From Chryseobacterium phocaeense (GTDB lineage: Bacteria > Bacteroidota > Bacteroidia > Flavobacteriales > Weeksellaceae): a DNA stretch of 64,000 nucleotides. The stretch covers positions 217,554 to 281,553 of the forward strand of contig NZ_LT827013.1 of the NCBI RefSeq assembly GCF_900169075.1, in the 5' to 3' direction. The notes below the pieces were generated by a model. That model made no database searches. It was not told the DNA's origin and saw nothing but the letters and a program-made list of their open reading frames with translations. A program made the translations under genes and the position numbers. Below are positions 1 through 8,609 of this stretch, in pieces; the stretch's first letter is position 1; every line of letters begins with the position of its first letter.

Positions 1-1790
1 CGCAGGAACATTTCCCTGCGTCACCGTTACAGATTTTGTATACAGGCAGTTGGCCGGTGTTTTTACCGTAACCGTATACGTTCCCGGCGTTGAAACTGCA
101 ATGCTGTTCCCGGTTACACCCGTAGACCATGTGTAGGTATTTCCGGTTCCGGTTGAAGAAGCAATAAGTTGTGTGCTTGCCGGGTCACAAAGTATTAAAT
201 TCCCCGATATCTGTACATCCGGATTACTTTCAGCTGAAATAGTAATCGATGCCGGGCTTCCTGTACAGCTTCCAGCCGTATTGGTCAGGGTATAGGTTCC
301 TGGCGCTGTTACGGTGATAGACGGTGTGGTGGCTCCTGTAGACCAGGTGTTGCCGGTTGGGCTGCCTGATGTAAGGGTAACACTTCCTCCATAACATATC
401 GTATTGGAAGATGCCGTAATGGTAGGGGAGGCAGATTGTGTGATATTCAATTGCAGCTGGGCAATTTTAAAACACGTCGCAGATTTTACCCTGACATATA
501 TTATAGCACTTCCCGAGCTGTAAGCAGCAGGATTCGCAATGGTATTTCCGTTTCCGGCCATAGCATCCGCCTGATTCACATAATAATCAAAGCTGATATT
601 TGCAGTTGTGCTGATATTGGATTGTGCTGAGGTAAGATCAAAAACAGCGGTTGCGGTATTTGAACATTGGCTTAAGCTTGAATTCTGAACCGCAGGAACA
701 CTTCCCTGCGTCACCGTTACAGATTTTGTATACAGGCAGTTGGCCGGTGTTTTCACCGTAACCGTATACGTTCCCGGCGTTGAAACTGCAATGCTGTTCC
801 CGGTTGCACCTGTAGACCATGTGTAGGTATTGCCGGTTCCGGTTGAAGAAGCAGTAAGTTGTGTGCTTGCCGGGTCACAAAGTATTAAATTCCCCGATAT
901 CTGTACATCCGGATTGTTTTCTGCTGAAATAGTAATCGATGCCGGGCTCCCTGTACAGCTTCCAACAGTATTGGTCAGGGTATATGTTCCCGGTGCTGTT
1001 ACGGTGATAGATGGTGTGGTAGCTCCTGTAGACCATGTGTTGCCGGTTGGGCTGCCCGATGTAAGGGTAACACTTCCCCCATAGCATATCGTAGTGGAAG
1101 ATGCCGTAATGGTAGGGGAGGCAGATTGTGTGATATTCAATTGCAGCTGAGCAATTTTAAAACACGTCGCAGATTTTACCCTTACATATATTATAGCATT
1201 TCCTGAGCTGTAAGCAGCAGGATTCGCAATGGTATTCCCGTTTCCGGCCATAGCATCCACCTGATTCACATAATAATCAAAGCTGATATTTGCAGTTGTG
1301 CTGATATTGGATTGTGCCGAGGTAAGATCAAAAACAGCTGTTGCGGTATTTGAACATTGGCTTAAGCTTGAATTCTGAACCGCAGGAACATTTCCCTGCG
1401 TCACCGTTACAGATTTTGTATACAGGCAGTTGGCCGGTGTTTTTACCGTAACCGTATACGTTCCCGGCGTTGAAACTGCAATGCTGTTCCCGGTTACACC
1501 CGTAGACCATGTGTAGGTATTTCCGGTTCCGGTTGAAGAAGCAATAAGTTGTGTGCTTGCCGGGTCACAAAGTATTAAATTCCCCGATATCTGTACATCC
1601 GGATTACTTTCAGCTGAAATAGTAATCGATGCCGGGCTTCCTGTACAGGTTCCAACAGTATTGGTCAGGGTATAGGTTCCCGGTGCTGTTACGGTGATAG
1701 ACGGTGTGGTAGCTCCTGTAGACCAGGTGTTGCCGGTTGGGCTGCCTGATGTAAGGGTAACACTTCCTCCGTAACAAATAGTATTGGAGG
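1..1790 (-). repeat. 690-bp tandem coding repeat, about 2.6 copies in window
   Basis: The block beginning CGCAGGAACA recurs at 1, 691 and 1381, an exact 690-bp (230-codon) period that keeps the reading frame. The third unit loses similarity at about 1790, next to the lectin-like domain. Units 1 and 3 are identical over their first 268 bases, while unit 2 has several substitutions there, so similarity alternates. The array probably continues beyond the window. Confidence 0.95.
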
Positions 1791-2832
1791 AACTTGTAAT
1801 AGTGGGGGTCGGGACCTGAGTGATATTGAGCTGTATGGTGCTGTCCGCATTATCGCATAAAAGGGATGAAGTGTCTTTTATAACAACCTGAATGGTGGTA
1901 TTCGAATTCAACTGAAAAGCATTCGGATTAGCAATTGGTGTTGAATTTCCCTGGATATAATAAGTGAATGTATAATTACTTGGATTGGCCACCAATTGAG
2001 AATTAAAAGAAGTCAGATCTACACTTGTATTTCCCGGGCAGTAGTTTTTGATAATGTTACTTTGCAAAACAGGTACCTTATCAGTATATATCTTAACATT
2101 TTTAATGGAATGCCTTGCAGAGGCTGCTCCTGTAGAAGCTGAAAAACCAAAATAGCCCTGTGTCATTCCTACAGCCGCTCCTGAAGGCTGAAAGCTTTGG
2201 TTAACGATGAGGGTGTTATTTATTCTGATTTTAATGATCCAGTTGGCAATATTGTTGGGATCTATTTCGCCGGTTACTTCAACGTGTTTATAATTTGCCC
2301 CGGTAAAAGGCTGGGTGCCGTTAAGATTAGGAGAATGAAAAGTGCTTCCTGGCGTATTGTTGAATTCTATATTCGAACCTGCCGTGTTATTTGTGCCATA
2401 TAAAACATGGACCTTGCTCATATTTCCGTCAGTGGAGTTGTTGTAAATGTCGAAGCCAACCATTAGTCCTGTTGAAGATGGTGGGATTCCGAGCCCGGAT
2501 CCATTGGTATAAGAAGTTGGAGGATTCGCTAAGTACCAGAACGCAAGGCCATCCCCCATAGCGTAAGTTCCGGCTCCATCAATTCTGAAATCAAACTCTA
2601 CCCTCCATTTATCACAATACTTAAGATTAATAGGAGTGTCTAATTTAATGCCACCTACCTGAGAAATCTGATCAGTAGTAAGTCTTACAAAATCTCCGCT
2701 AACCGTACCGGATGGGATGAGACTCCAGCCTGTTGTATTGACAGGATTACCGGAAAGCTGGTAGGTTTGGGAGGATAATGTACTATATATACAAAGCAAT
2801 ATGGTAACATAAAGAAGTATTATTTTTTTCAT
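1..2832 (-). CDS. Secreted L-type lectin-like / Ig-like repeat adhesin (partial, C-terminus off window)
   Basis: The reading frame is open from an ATG at 2832 to the window edge (944 codons), so the C-terminus is missing. A signal peptide (about residues 1-21, ending STLSSQ) is followed by a domain resembling bacterial L-type lectins (about residues 22-235), with motifs GDGLAFWY and GLMVGFDIYNN. After a linker come repeated Ig-like modules with the recurring cores ICYGGSVTLTSG, TYTWSTG and SVTVTQG, two conserved Cys per module, and a less Ig-like QCSNTATAVFDLTSAQS segment. The architecture is that of a surface-exposed or secreted flavobacterial adhesin. By analogy with the next gene downstream of it in position (end at 3090) it probably ends in a type IX secretion sorting domain, but that part is not visible. 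Carbohydrate binding is an inference from the lectin-like fold only. Confidence 0.85.
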   Translation of the reverse strand, partial: MKKIILLYVTILLCIYSTLSSQTYQLSGNPVNTTGWSLIPSGTVSGDFVRLTTDQISQVGGIKLDTPINLKYCDKWRVEFDFRIDGAGTYAMGDGLAFWYLANPPTSYTNGSGLGIPPSSTGLMVGFDIYNNSTDGNMSKVHVLYGTNNTAGSNIEFNNTPGSTFHSPNLNGTQPFTGANYKHVEVTGEIDPNNIANWIIKIRINNTLIVNQSFQPSGAAVGMTQGYFGFSASTGAASARHSIKNVKIYTDKVPVLQSNIIKNYCPGNTSVDLTSFNSQLVANPSNYTFTYYIQGNSTPIANPNAFQLNSNTTIQVVIKDTSSLLCDNADSTIQLNITQVPTPTITSSSNTICYGGSVTLTSGSPTGNTWSTGATTPSITVTAPGTYTLTNTVGTCTGSPASITISAESNPDVQISGNLILCDPASTQLIASSTGTGNTYTWSTGVTGNSIAVSTPGTYTVTVKTPANCLYTKSVTVTQGNVPAVQNSSLSQCSNTATAVFDLTSAQSNISTTANISFDYYVNQVDAMAGNGNTIANPAAYSSGNAIIYVRVKSATCFKIAQLQLNITQSASPTITASSTTICYGGSVTLTSGSPTGNTWSTGATTPSITVTAPGTYTLTNTVGSCTGSPASITISAENNPDVQISGNLILCDPASTQLTASSTGTGNTYTWSTGATGNSIAVSTPGTYTVTVKTPANCLYTKSVTVTQGSVPAVQNSSLSQCSNTATAVFDLTSAQSNISTTANISFDYYVNQADAMAGNGNTIANPAAYSSGSAIIYVRVKSATCFKIAQLQLNITQSASPTITASSNTICYGGSVTLTSGSPTGNTWSTGATTPSITVTAPGTYTLTNTAGSCTGSPASITISAESNPDVQISGNLILCDPASTQLIASSTGTGNTYTWSTGVTGNSIAVSTPGTYTVTVKTPANCLYTKSVTVTQGNVPA

Positions 2833-2839
2833 GTTGTGT

Positions 2840-2856
2840 TTTTTGTGACACAAAAA
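2840..2856. promoter_or_regulatory. Perfect palindrome just upstream of the lectin-adhesin start
   Basis: TTTTTGTGACACAAAAA is a perfect inverted repeat centred on A2848, 8 bases upstream of the minus-strand ATG. It overlaps a minus-strand TATTTTTG (-7-like) at 2858-2851. It could be an operator or a hairpin in the 5' leader. The rest of the 2833-3048 gap shows nothing else. Confidence 0.4.
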
Positions 2857-3048
2857 TATTTTTTTTTGAAAAAAAATCCGATTTAATTCATTGATAATTA
2901 GTGTATTGATTGGTTTTTGATTACAAACGAAAATATGTGTTAAAATTTTTATCTATTGTGTTTGTTTTGGGTAAATTTTTTCTTCAGTGTACGTTTTTAA
3001 TCAGATTTAATTTCCAGTTTTTGTCACATAATGCTGTTTGGGTTAAAT

Positions 3049-3079
3049 AAAAAAACTGCCGGCAAAATCCTGCCGGCAG
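3049..3079 (-). terminator. Rho-independent terminator of the CHU_C adhesin gene
   Basis: CTGCCGGCA (3056-3064) and TGCCGGCAG (3071-3079) form a 9-bp stem with a 6-base loop. On the minus strand it is followed by a T run (A run 3049-3055 on plus), 11 bases past the stop codon. Confidence 0.9.
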
Positions 3080-3089
3080 ATGAAAATGG

Positions 3090-6000
3090 TTAATCTCTGT
3101 TTTTCAATAAGATCCATCCGGAGGTTTCTACCGGCTTTTTGGTGATCTTATCTTCCCAGAATAATCTGTACCAATAGGTGTCGGAAGGAAGGGGAGTCCC
3201 TACGTATTTTCCGTCCCATATCGGAGTTTTTGAGCTGATCTTAAAAATATTTTTTCCGTATTTATCAAAAATGCTTCCCTGGAAATTCCCGTACTTACTG
3301 ATCTCGCTGAAATTAATCACGTCATTTTTACCATCACTGTTCGGGGTGATCACGTTGGACATGAAGAAGGTATAATACGTGGCATCTGTTTCACATAATG
3401 CACCTCTGTTCCTTATCTTAATAGGATATTGGGTATTCCTCATCACGTTGGTAAATATATGGGATGACTGCCAGGTGACTCCGCCGTCTATAGAATATTC
3501 TGCAGGAAGGTTTCCGCTGTTCTTTATATTGATGATAAGGGTATGGTCTTTAAAAATAATATCCAGGATTTGTGGGGTTACAATATATTTTACTGTAGCA
3601 GTAAATGTTTTTGAGCATACCCCGTTGCTGATAATGACTGAATACGTCCCTTCAAGTTCTGCACTAATGGTTTGGGTGGTTGCTCCTGTACTCCATATAT
3701 AAGTATAATCAGGACCGGCTCCGGCATCCAGGATCGCTTTATCTCCTTTACAGATTTCAATATCCTGTAAGGGGGAAACTATTTCAGGGACTACTTTAAT
3801 GGTGACGGTTGCTGGTGTCTGGGCAGGGCATCCATTAGCTCCGGTCCCCGTTACAGTGTAAGTTGTGGTTGCGGTAGGCGAAACCATTTGGGTATTTCCA
3901 TTGCCTGTAAGTCCGGTCCAGGTATACGTAGCAGCTCCGTTCGCAGTAAGAATAACAGATTCCCCAAGGCAGATCGAAGTTTTAGGTGCTGAAACTGTAA
4001 TTGTTGGCGGAGTGATGTTTTTTATGACGGTTACCGAAGCCTGTCCGGTACATCCGGAAGGTGTGGCACTCGTGATCGTAAGGGTATAGGTTCCCCCATT
4101 ATTCACGGTTGGGGTCAAAGTATTGGCTCCTGAAACAATAAATCCTCCACCGGTAGCTGTCCAGAGGAAAGTAGCTCCGGGTTGATATACAGAAGCTGTG
4201 GCATTGAGTGTAACCTGAGAATTATTACAGGTGATCTGTGTAGGTGGAGCAATATTTACAATAATTGCATTATCCATTGCTACGGTTACAGACTTTTGAT
4301 ATTGGCAGCCTGACGGAGTAGTGGCAGTCACTGTATAAGTTCCCAGGGCATTAACTGTATTGATTGCTCCATTCACACCATTAGACCATGTGTAAGTATT
4401 TCCTGTTCCTTGCGAAGAGGCAATCAGTGTAGTGGAAGATCCCTGACAGAATGTAAGGTTTCCTGAAATCTGTACATTGGGATTGTTTTCAGCTGTAATA
4501 GTAATGGAGGCTGGCGTGCTTGAGCATAATCCGCTTGAACCCGTTAAAGTATAAGTTCCGGGAGCTGTAATCGTGATAGATTGTGTTGTTGCGCCCGTGG
4601 ACCAGATATTCCCTGTTGCATTGCTTGAAGTTAAAGTAACACTTCCCCCATAGCAGATCGTGGCAGAAGATGAACTGATCGTTGGGACGGATAATTGTGT
4701 AACTGAGAGCTGTAATTCAACAACCTTAAAACAGGTCGCAGATTTTACCCTGACATATATTGTAGCATTTCCCGAGTTGTAGGCTGTTGGATTTGCAATG
4801 GTATTTGCATTTCCTGCCATAGCATCTGCCTGATTGGCATAATAATCAAAACTTATCGCAGCAGTTGTACTGATGGCAGTTTGCGATGAGGTAAGGTCAA
4901 AAATAGCAGTTGCCGTATTGGAACATTGGCTTAAACTTGAATTCTGAACAACCGGAACAATGCCCTGTACTACAGTTACAGATTTTGTATACTGACAGTT
5001 GGCAGGTGTTTTAACCGTAACCGTATAAGTTCCCGGCGCTGAAACCTGGATGCTGTTTCCGGTAGCACCGGTAGACCACGTGTAGGTATTTCCTGTTCCC
5101 GTAGAAGAAGCGGTAAGTTGGCTGCTGGTCGATTCGCAAAGAACTAAATTTCCTGTAATGTTTACTGCAGGATCAGTGTCCTGGGTAATGATAGTGGAAA
5201 CCGGAGCGCTGGTGCAGGTTCCGTTGGTGGTCGTTAAAGTATACGTTCCCGCTGCTGTTACGGTGATAGACGGTGTAGTGGCTCCCGTAGACCATGTATT
5301 TCCTGTAGTAGTGTTGGAGGTAAGGGTAATGCTTCCTCCCGCACACAGAACAGTCGCTGAAGGTGTTATCGCAGCCGTTATGCTTTTGTTTTTAAAAACG
5401 ATTGCATTGGTCTGTTTACAGGAATTAATCGTGCTGCTTGAGCTGTTCGGATCATGGTAGTTAATACTATAATAATAAGTATCAGTCGTGTTTACCGTAG
5501 CAGGAGCTGTAATAGGGTTCGTTCCCGTTGCCGCATTATTGGCTGTATTAAAATAAGTAACCGTGAAATTGGGATTTCCGTTTAATATTCCAGCAGATAA
5601 AGTACTGAAATCAAAGACAGTGCTGGTGCCGCAGATAGGAATTTCCCGTGGTGAATTTGCATTCGGGCCCGGGCTTCCCGGTGGGATAAACGGATTCGGA
5701 GCCGAAGATGAATTATTGAAAGGCGAAACAAAAGTGGCGGTTCCTCCCCAGGTCAGATTAAAAGTATACACCGTTGTCGACCAATTGTCCAGGTACAAAT
5801 AATAGGTTTGTCCTGCAACCACGTCCATATAGCGGCAGTAAGGGTCATTGAATCCTCCCGGTGACGAAGTGTTGGTATTCGTCATATTCATTCCCGTGCT
5901 CGAAAGATTTCCTGATGCGTTGCACCGTATAGGGCTCCCCAGATTGGTGCAGCTCGCATTCGGTCCGTAGATAGCCCAGTCATAATCTACCGGCCCTGTC

Positions 6001-6233
6001 GGAACAAGGTTAAAGGTTAGTGTTCCACTTGTAGCAATGGTGAACTTATACCATACCGAATGATGTTCTCCGGATAAACATCCGCCAACATTTTCGTTGA
6101 TATTTCCAATTCCAGACGGCGTGTAATTGATATTGGAGTTTCCGCATACCGTAATAGCAGAATTGCAGTCTTCCTGAGCCGAAAGACCTACGTAGAAAAT
6201 GAATGAAAAGAGGAATAGTAGTTTTTTTACCAT
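3090..6233 (-). CDS. Secreted Ig-like repeat protein with type B T9SS (CHU_C) sorting domain
   Basis: 1047 residues from ATG 6233. An upstream in-frame start at 6308 would put 25 residues in front of a good signal peptide (MVKKLLFLFSFIFYVGLSAQ), so it was rejected. After a beta-rich N-terminal region come several Ig/PKD-like modules with WSTGATT and YTWTG cores and paired Cys. One stretch (about 4700-5350) is clearly homologous to the 690-bp module of the neighbouring adhesin. The C-terminus has ITPNSDGKNDVINF, DKYGKNIFKIS and WDGKYVGTPLPSDTYWYRL, the gliding-motility-associated CHU_C domain that directs proteins through the type IX secretion system. The protein is expected at the cell surface or outside the cell. 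The exact ligand is unknown. A minus-strand TAGATTTG at 6400-6393 may be its -7 element. Confidence 0.9.
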   Translation of the reverse strand: MVKKLLFLFSFIFYVGLSAQEDCNSAITVCGNSNINYTPSGIGNINENVGGCLSGEHHSVWYKFTIATSGTLTFNLVPTGPVDYDWAIYGPNASCTNLGSPIRCNASGNLSSTGMNMTNTNTSSPGGFNDPYCRYMDVVAGQTYYLYLDNWSTTVYTFNLTWGGTATFVSPFNNSSSAPNPFIPPGSPGPNANSPREIPICGTSTVFDFSTLSAGILNGNPNFTVTYFNTANNAATGTNPITAPATVNTTDTYYYSINYHDPNSSSSTINSCKQTNAIVFKNKSITAAITPSATVLCAGGSITLTSNTTTGNTWSTGATTPSITVTAAGTYTLTTTNGTCTSAPVSTIITQDTDPAVNITGNLVLCESTSSQLTASSTGTGNTYTWSTGATGNSIQVSAPGTYTVTVKTPANCQYTKSVTVVQGIVPVVQNSSLSQCSNTATAIFDLTSSQTAISTTAAISFDYYANQADAMAGNANTIANPTAYNSGNATIYVRVKSATCFKVVELQLSVTQLSVPTISSSSATICYGGSVTLTSSNATGNIWSTGATTQSITITAPGTYTLTGSSGLCSSTPASITITAENNPNVQISGNLTFCQGSSTTLIASSQGTGNTYTWSNGVNGAINTVNALGTYTVTATTPSGCQYQKSVTVAMDNAIIVNIAPPTQITCNNSQVTLNATASVYQPGATFLWTATGGGFIVSGANTLTPTVNNGGTYTLTITSATPSGCTGQASVTVIKNITPPTITVSAPKTSICLGESVILTANGAATYTWTGLTGNGNTQMVSPTATTTYTVTGTGANGCPAQTPATVTIKVVPEIVSPLQDIEICKGDKAILDAGAGPDYTYIWSTGATTQTISAELEGTYSVIISNGVCSKTFTATVKYIVTPQILDIIFKDHTLIINIKNSGNLPAEYSIDGGVTWQSSHIFTNVMRNTQYPIKIRNRGALCETDATYYTFFMSNVITPNSDGKNDVINFSEISKYGNFQGSIFDKYGKNIFKISSKTPIWDGKYVGTPLPSDTYWYRLFWEDKITKKPVETSGWILLKNRD

Positions 6234-6617
6234 ATTGAAAGAAGGTATTTGACAATGTACCGCTGCTGAATTAGTGTTAATAGAGGTGGAATACCGGGAA
6301 GAATACATCAGAAAAAAGAGAAGGTCTGAAAATATTGGAATTTTTTCCCGGAGATTTCATAGCAGTCTGGTTTTTAGAATTTTAAATCGCTGCAAATCTA
6401 ATTAAAATAAATTTATCTTAAAGAATGTTGGTTATATTTTACATAAAATTGTTATTTAAGTTAAAATTATAAATGTTTAGTGTTAAATTTAAGTGGAATA
6501 TTAATGGTTTCGTAATGTATTAAACGGAGATAATAGCATGAAAAATATTTTTAAATAATATAATTTGTGGATTAATGAAAAAATGTTAACTTTGCAATCC
6601 AAAATGAGATGTAAAAT
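6234..6617. other. Intergenic region between the CHU_C adhesin and rpsU
   Basis: Divergent, AT-rich spacer. It holds the rpsU promoter (6564-6594) on plus and a possible minus-strand -7 element, TAGATTTG, at 6400-6393 for the adhesin gene. No further coding or structured signal was seen. Confidence 0.6.
6564..6594 (+). promoter_or_regulatory. rpsU promoter (Bacteroidota type)
   Basis: TTTG at 6564-6567, 19-base spacer, TAACTTTG at 6587-6594. This matches the Bacteroidota sigma consensus TTTG / TAnnTTTG. The start codon follows about 24 bases downstream. Confidence 0.85.
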
Positions 6618-6815
6618 ATGTTAATAATTCCAGTAAAAGATGGGGAATCCATCGACAGAGCATTAAAAAAATATAAAAGAAAATTTGATAAAACAGGTAC
6701 AGTTCGTCAATTAAGAGCTAGACAACAATTTATCAAGCCTTCTGTAACTTTAAGACAAGCTAGACTTAAAGCAGCTCACAAGCAAAGAGGTCTTAGCAAG
6801 GAAGAGCAGGCTTAA
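6618..6815 (+). CDS. rpsU: 30S ribosomal protein bS21
   Basis: 65 residues, basic, beginning MLIIPVKDGESIDRALKKYK, the standard bS21 N-terminus with the K-R-rich helix following. Length is normal for the family. bS21 binds the 30S platform near the 3' end of 16S rRNA. In Bacteroidota it is associated with sequestration of the anti-Shine-Dalgarno sequence, which fits the lack of Shine-Dalgarno sites in this window. It is the first gene of a conserved flavobacterial cluster with the xerC-like recombinase and HPF genes that follow. Confidence 0.97.
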   Translation: MLIIPVKDGESIDRALKKYKRKFDKTGTVRQLRARQQFIKPSVTLRQARLKAAHKQRGLSKEEQA

Positions 6816-6856
6816 GATTTTCTTAACCCACATATAATTCACTTCTTAAATATTCG

Positions 6857-6864
6857 TATATTTG
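6857..6864 (+). promoter_or_regulatory. Possible -7 element for xerC-hpf
   Basis: TATATTTG, 32 bases before the start of the recombinase gene. No good TTTG lies at the expected distance upstream, so this may be a weak secondary promoter, with main transcription reading through from rpsU. Confidence 0.4.
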
Positions 6865-6896
6865 AGAGGTGAATTTTTGTTTTTATACCCTAAGTG

Positions 6897-7784
6897 ATGT
6901 TGGATAAATATTTAGAATATTTACAGTTCGAAAAGAGGTACTCACCTCATACCATTACAAGCTACAAAAAAGACCTTGAAGATTTTTTACATTTCTATTC
7001 CAAAACAGAAGGCTCCGAAGATATTTCCAAAGCAGATAAAAAAGTAATCCGGAATTTCATCGTGGAACTGAGCGAAAATAATATCGCCAAAAGAAGCATC
7101 AACAGAAAACTATCAACACTGCGAAGTTTTTATTTATTTCTTTTGAAAATAGGAGAAATCAAAGTGTCACCCGCCGAAAGCATTCCCTCCCTTAAGTTTT
7201 ACGCTGAAAAACAGATTCCTATGTCCCAGGAAGAAATGCAGACCCTTAGTGAACGTGTTCTTTCAGAGCAGCATGATCTTCTGGAAAAATGCATTATTGA
7301 AGTTTTATATCAGACCGGAATCCGTAAGGCAGAGCTTTGTGGCCTGATGTTTGAGTATGTTGATATAGGCGGAAACGAACTTAAGGTAATAGGAAAGGGA
7401 AATAAAGAAAGATTTATTCCCATCTCTGAAGACCTGTCGGATCTACTCAGAAGTTATCTGGAAATAAGGAAACCGGAGACCGGATATAAATCATATTTTT
7501 TTGTCAATAAAAAGGGTAAAAAACTCTCTGAAAAATTTGTTTATGTGGTAGTTAATAAGTACCTTAGTCTTGTAACATCGAAAGAAAAAAGAAGTCCTCA
7601 CATCCTGCGGCATAGCTTTGCTACACATGTTCTGGATAATGGGGCGGAGATCTCCAAAGTAAAAAAAATATTAGGGCATTCCAGTCTTGCCAGTACTCAA
7701 GTCTACACGAATGCCAATATTGAACAATTGAAAAAAGTGTTTAATCAGGCTCATCCTCGGGCATCTAAAAAAGAAGAATTATGA
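6897..7784 (+). CDS. xerC: Tyrosine recombinase XerC/XerD type
   Basis: 295 residues from ATG 6897; an immediately preceding in-frame GTG (6894) would add one residue. The N-terminal SAM-like DNA-binding domain (about 1-85, KYLEYLQFEKRYSPHT) precedes the catalytic domain. Catalytic residues are all visible: R143 (TGIRKAEL), K167, H235 and R238 (HILRHSFATH), H261 (LGHSSLAST) and the nucleophile Y270. It is probably one of the chromosome-dimer resolution recombinases acting at dif with FtsK, rather than a mobile-element integrase. It lies in a conserved housekeeping cluster and no att sites or cargo are seen. It overlaps the next gene by 4 bases (ATGA), indicating translational coupling. Confidence 0.92.
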   Translation: MLDKYLEYLQFEKRYSPHTITSYKKDLEDFLHFYSKTEGSEDISKADKKVIRNFIVELSENNIAKRSINRKLSTLRSFYLFLLKIGEIKVSPAESIPSLKFYAEKQIPMSQEEMQTLSERVLSEQHDLLEKCIIEVLYQTGIRKAELCGLMFEYVDIGGNELKVIGKGNKERFIPISEDLSDLLRSYLEIRKPETGYKSYFFVNKKGKKLSEKFVYVVVNKYLSLVTSKEKRSPHILRHSFATHVLDNGAEISKVKKILGHSSLASTQVYTNANIEQLKKVFNQAHPRASKKEEL

Positions 7785-8071
7785 AGATCACAGTTCAATC
7801 AATTGGTTTAACTCCACACGAACCATTAGAATCACACATTGACAAAAAAGTAAGCAAATTGGAAACCTTTTATGATAAGATTCATGAATGCAAGGTGTTC
7901 CTGAAAGTTGAAAATAATTCGGATAAAAATAATAAAACAGCCGAACTTATTCTGGGCGTTCCCGGTGACGATATCGTTGTGAAAAAAACGTCCGGAACAT
8001 TTGAAGAAAGTCTGGACCTATGTGTTGATACTGCTAAAAAGCTATTAATCAAGAAAAAAGAAATGGCTTAG
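7781..8071 (+). CDS. hpf: Ribosome hibernation promoting factor (short form)
   Basis: 96 residues beginning MKITVQSIGLTPHEPLESHI, with the HPF/YfiA beta-alpha-beta fold pattern and a basic C-terminal helix (TAKKLLIKKKEMA). It is a short-form HPF lacking the C-terminal dimerisation domain of long HPF. The family binds the 30S decoding region in stationary phase and either promotes 100S dimers or inactivates 70S ribosomes. Its start overlaps the stop of the recombinase gene. The pairing with rpsU and tRNA genes fits a translation-associated cluster. Confidence 0.93.
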   Translation: MKITVQSIGLTPHEPLESHIDKKVSKLETFYDKIHECKVFLKVENNSDKNNKTAELILGVPGDDIVVKKTSGTFEESLDLCVDTAKKLLIKKKEMA

Positions 8072-8101
8072 GAAAAAAAGTCAAAAAAAGTTATAGAAAA
8101 G

Positions 8102-8133
8102 TTTGAGAATTCAAAAAATCCGTTCTATATTTG
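8102..8133 (+). promoter_or_regulatory. Promoter of the tRNA array
   Basis: TTTG 8102-8105, 20-base spacer, TATATTTG 8126-8133. It lies 46 bases upstream of the first tRNA and inside the spacer after hpf. Confidence 0.85.
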
Positions 8134-8179
8134 CACTCGCAAAAAGGGAACAGCGATCTTTTGAATTCTTTTTTTATTT

Positions 8180-8253
8180 GCCTCCATAGCTCAGTTGGCC
8201 AGAGCACGTGATTTGTAATCTCGGGGTCGTGGGTTCGAATCCCTCTGGAGGCT
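8180..8253 (+). tRNA. tRNA-Thr(UGU), copy 1
   Basis: Acceptor GCCTCCA (8180-8186) pairs with TGGAGGC (8246-8252), discriminator T. Anticodon loop TTTGTAA gives TGT. The anticodon and T stems each carry one T-T mismatch. CCA is not encoded. Confidence 0.97.
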
Positions 8254-8272
8254 CTTTTTAATATAAACATGA

Positions 8273-8353
8273 GGGGAGATTCCAGAGTGGCTAAATGGGA
8301 CTGACTGTAACTCAGTTGCTTCGGCTTCGTAGGTTCGAATCCTGCTCTCCCCA
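8273..8353 (+). tRNA. tRNA-Tyr(GUA), copy 1
   Basis: 81 bases with the long class II variable arm. Acceptor GGGGAGA pairs with TCTCCCC, discriminator A. Anticodon stem ACTGA/TCAGT holds loop CTGTAAC, anticodon GTA. Confidence 0.97.
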
Positions 8354-8374
8354 CATTTTATATTAGATTAAAAC

Positions 8375-8405
8375 TTGTGTATTTAAAGGATTTTTCCTAA
8401 GTTTG
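8375..8405 (+). promoter_or_regulatory. Internal promoter before tRNA-Gly copy 1
   Basis: TTG 8375-8377, 20-base spacer, TAAGTTTG 8398-8405, about 34 bases before the tRNA-Gly gene. It is repeated exactly in the second block at 8806-8836. Confidence 0.7.
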
Positions 8406-8438
8406 CACAGCGTTACCAATAATTTTGGAAACAAAATT

Positions 8439-8511
8439 GCGGAAGTAGCTCAGTTGGTAGAGCGTCAGCCTTCCAAGCTGAATGTCGCGGGTTCGACCCC
8501 CGTCTTCCGCT
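8439..8511 (+). tRNA. tRNA-Gly(UCC), copy 1
   Basis: 73 bases. Acceptor GCGGAAG pairs with CTTCCGC (8504-8510), discriminator T. Anticodon loop CTTCCAA gives TCC. Confidence 0.97.
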
Positions 8512-8518
8512 CAAAAAC

Positions 8519-8548
8519 ATCACTCTGTTTGAGGGTGATTTTTTTTTC
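8519..8548 (+). terminator. Terminator after first tRNA block
   Basis: An 8-bp stem with one G-T pair (8519-8526 with 8532-8539) is followed by a run of T to 8547. The second tRNA block therefore probably has its own internal start, or depends on read-through. Confidence 0.65.
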
Positions 8549-8609
8549 ACTGCTGAAAAAGCATAGAGTAGATTTTTCTCTAAAGCATTCAGACTAAAAA
8601 TTTAAAATT

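Noticed and set aside
830..1087. Open frames antisense to the 690-bp repeats
   Set aside because: They recur once per repeat unit in the opposite or shifted frame of the long adhesin gene, have no start context and no family resemblance; they are shadows.
3865..4089. Plus-strand frames inside the CHU_C adhesin gene (also 3178-3702 and 5158-5802)
   Set aside because: They are antisense shadows of a clearly coding minus-strand frame with signal peptide and sorting domain.
6897..7784. XerC-type recombinase as the integrase of a mobile element, with the tRNA array as attachment site
   Set aside because: The gene sits in a conserved rpsU-hpf cluster, and no att repeats, tRNA 3'-end duplication or cargo genes are present. 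The duplicated tRNAs are whole genes, not integration fragments.
8403..8597. Short frames running through the tRNA genes (8091-8354 minus, 8403-8597, 8834-9100)
   Set aside because: They coincide with well-folded tRNA genes and repeat with the duplicated block; the peptides are translations of tRNA sequence.
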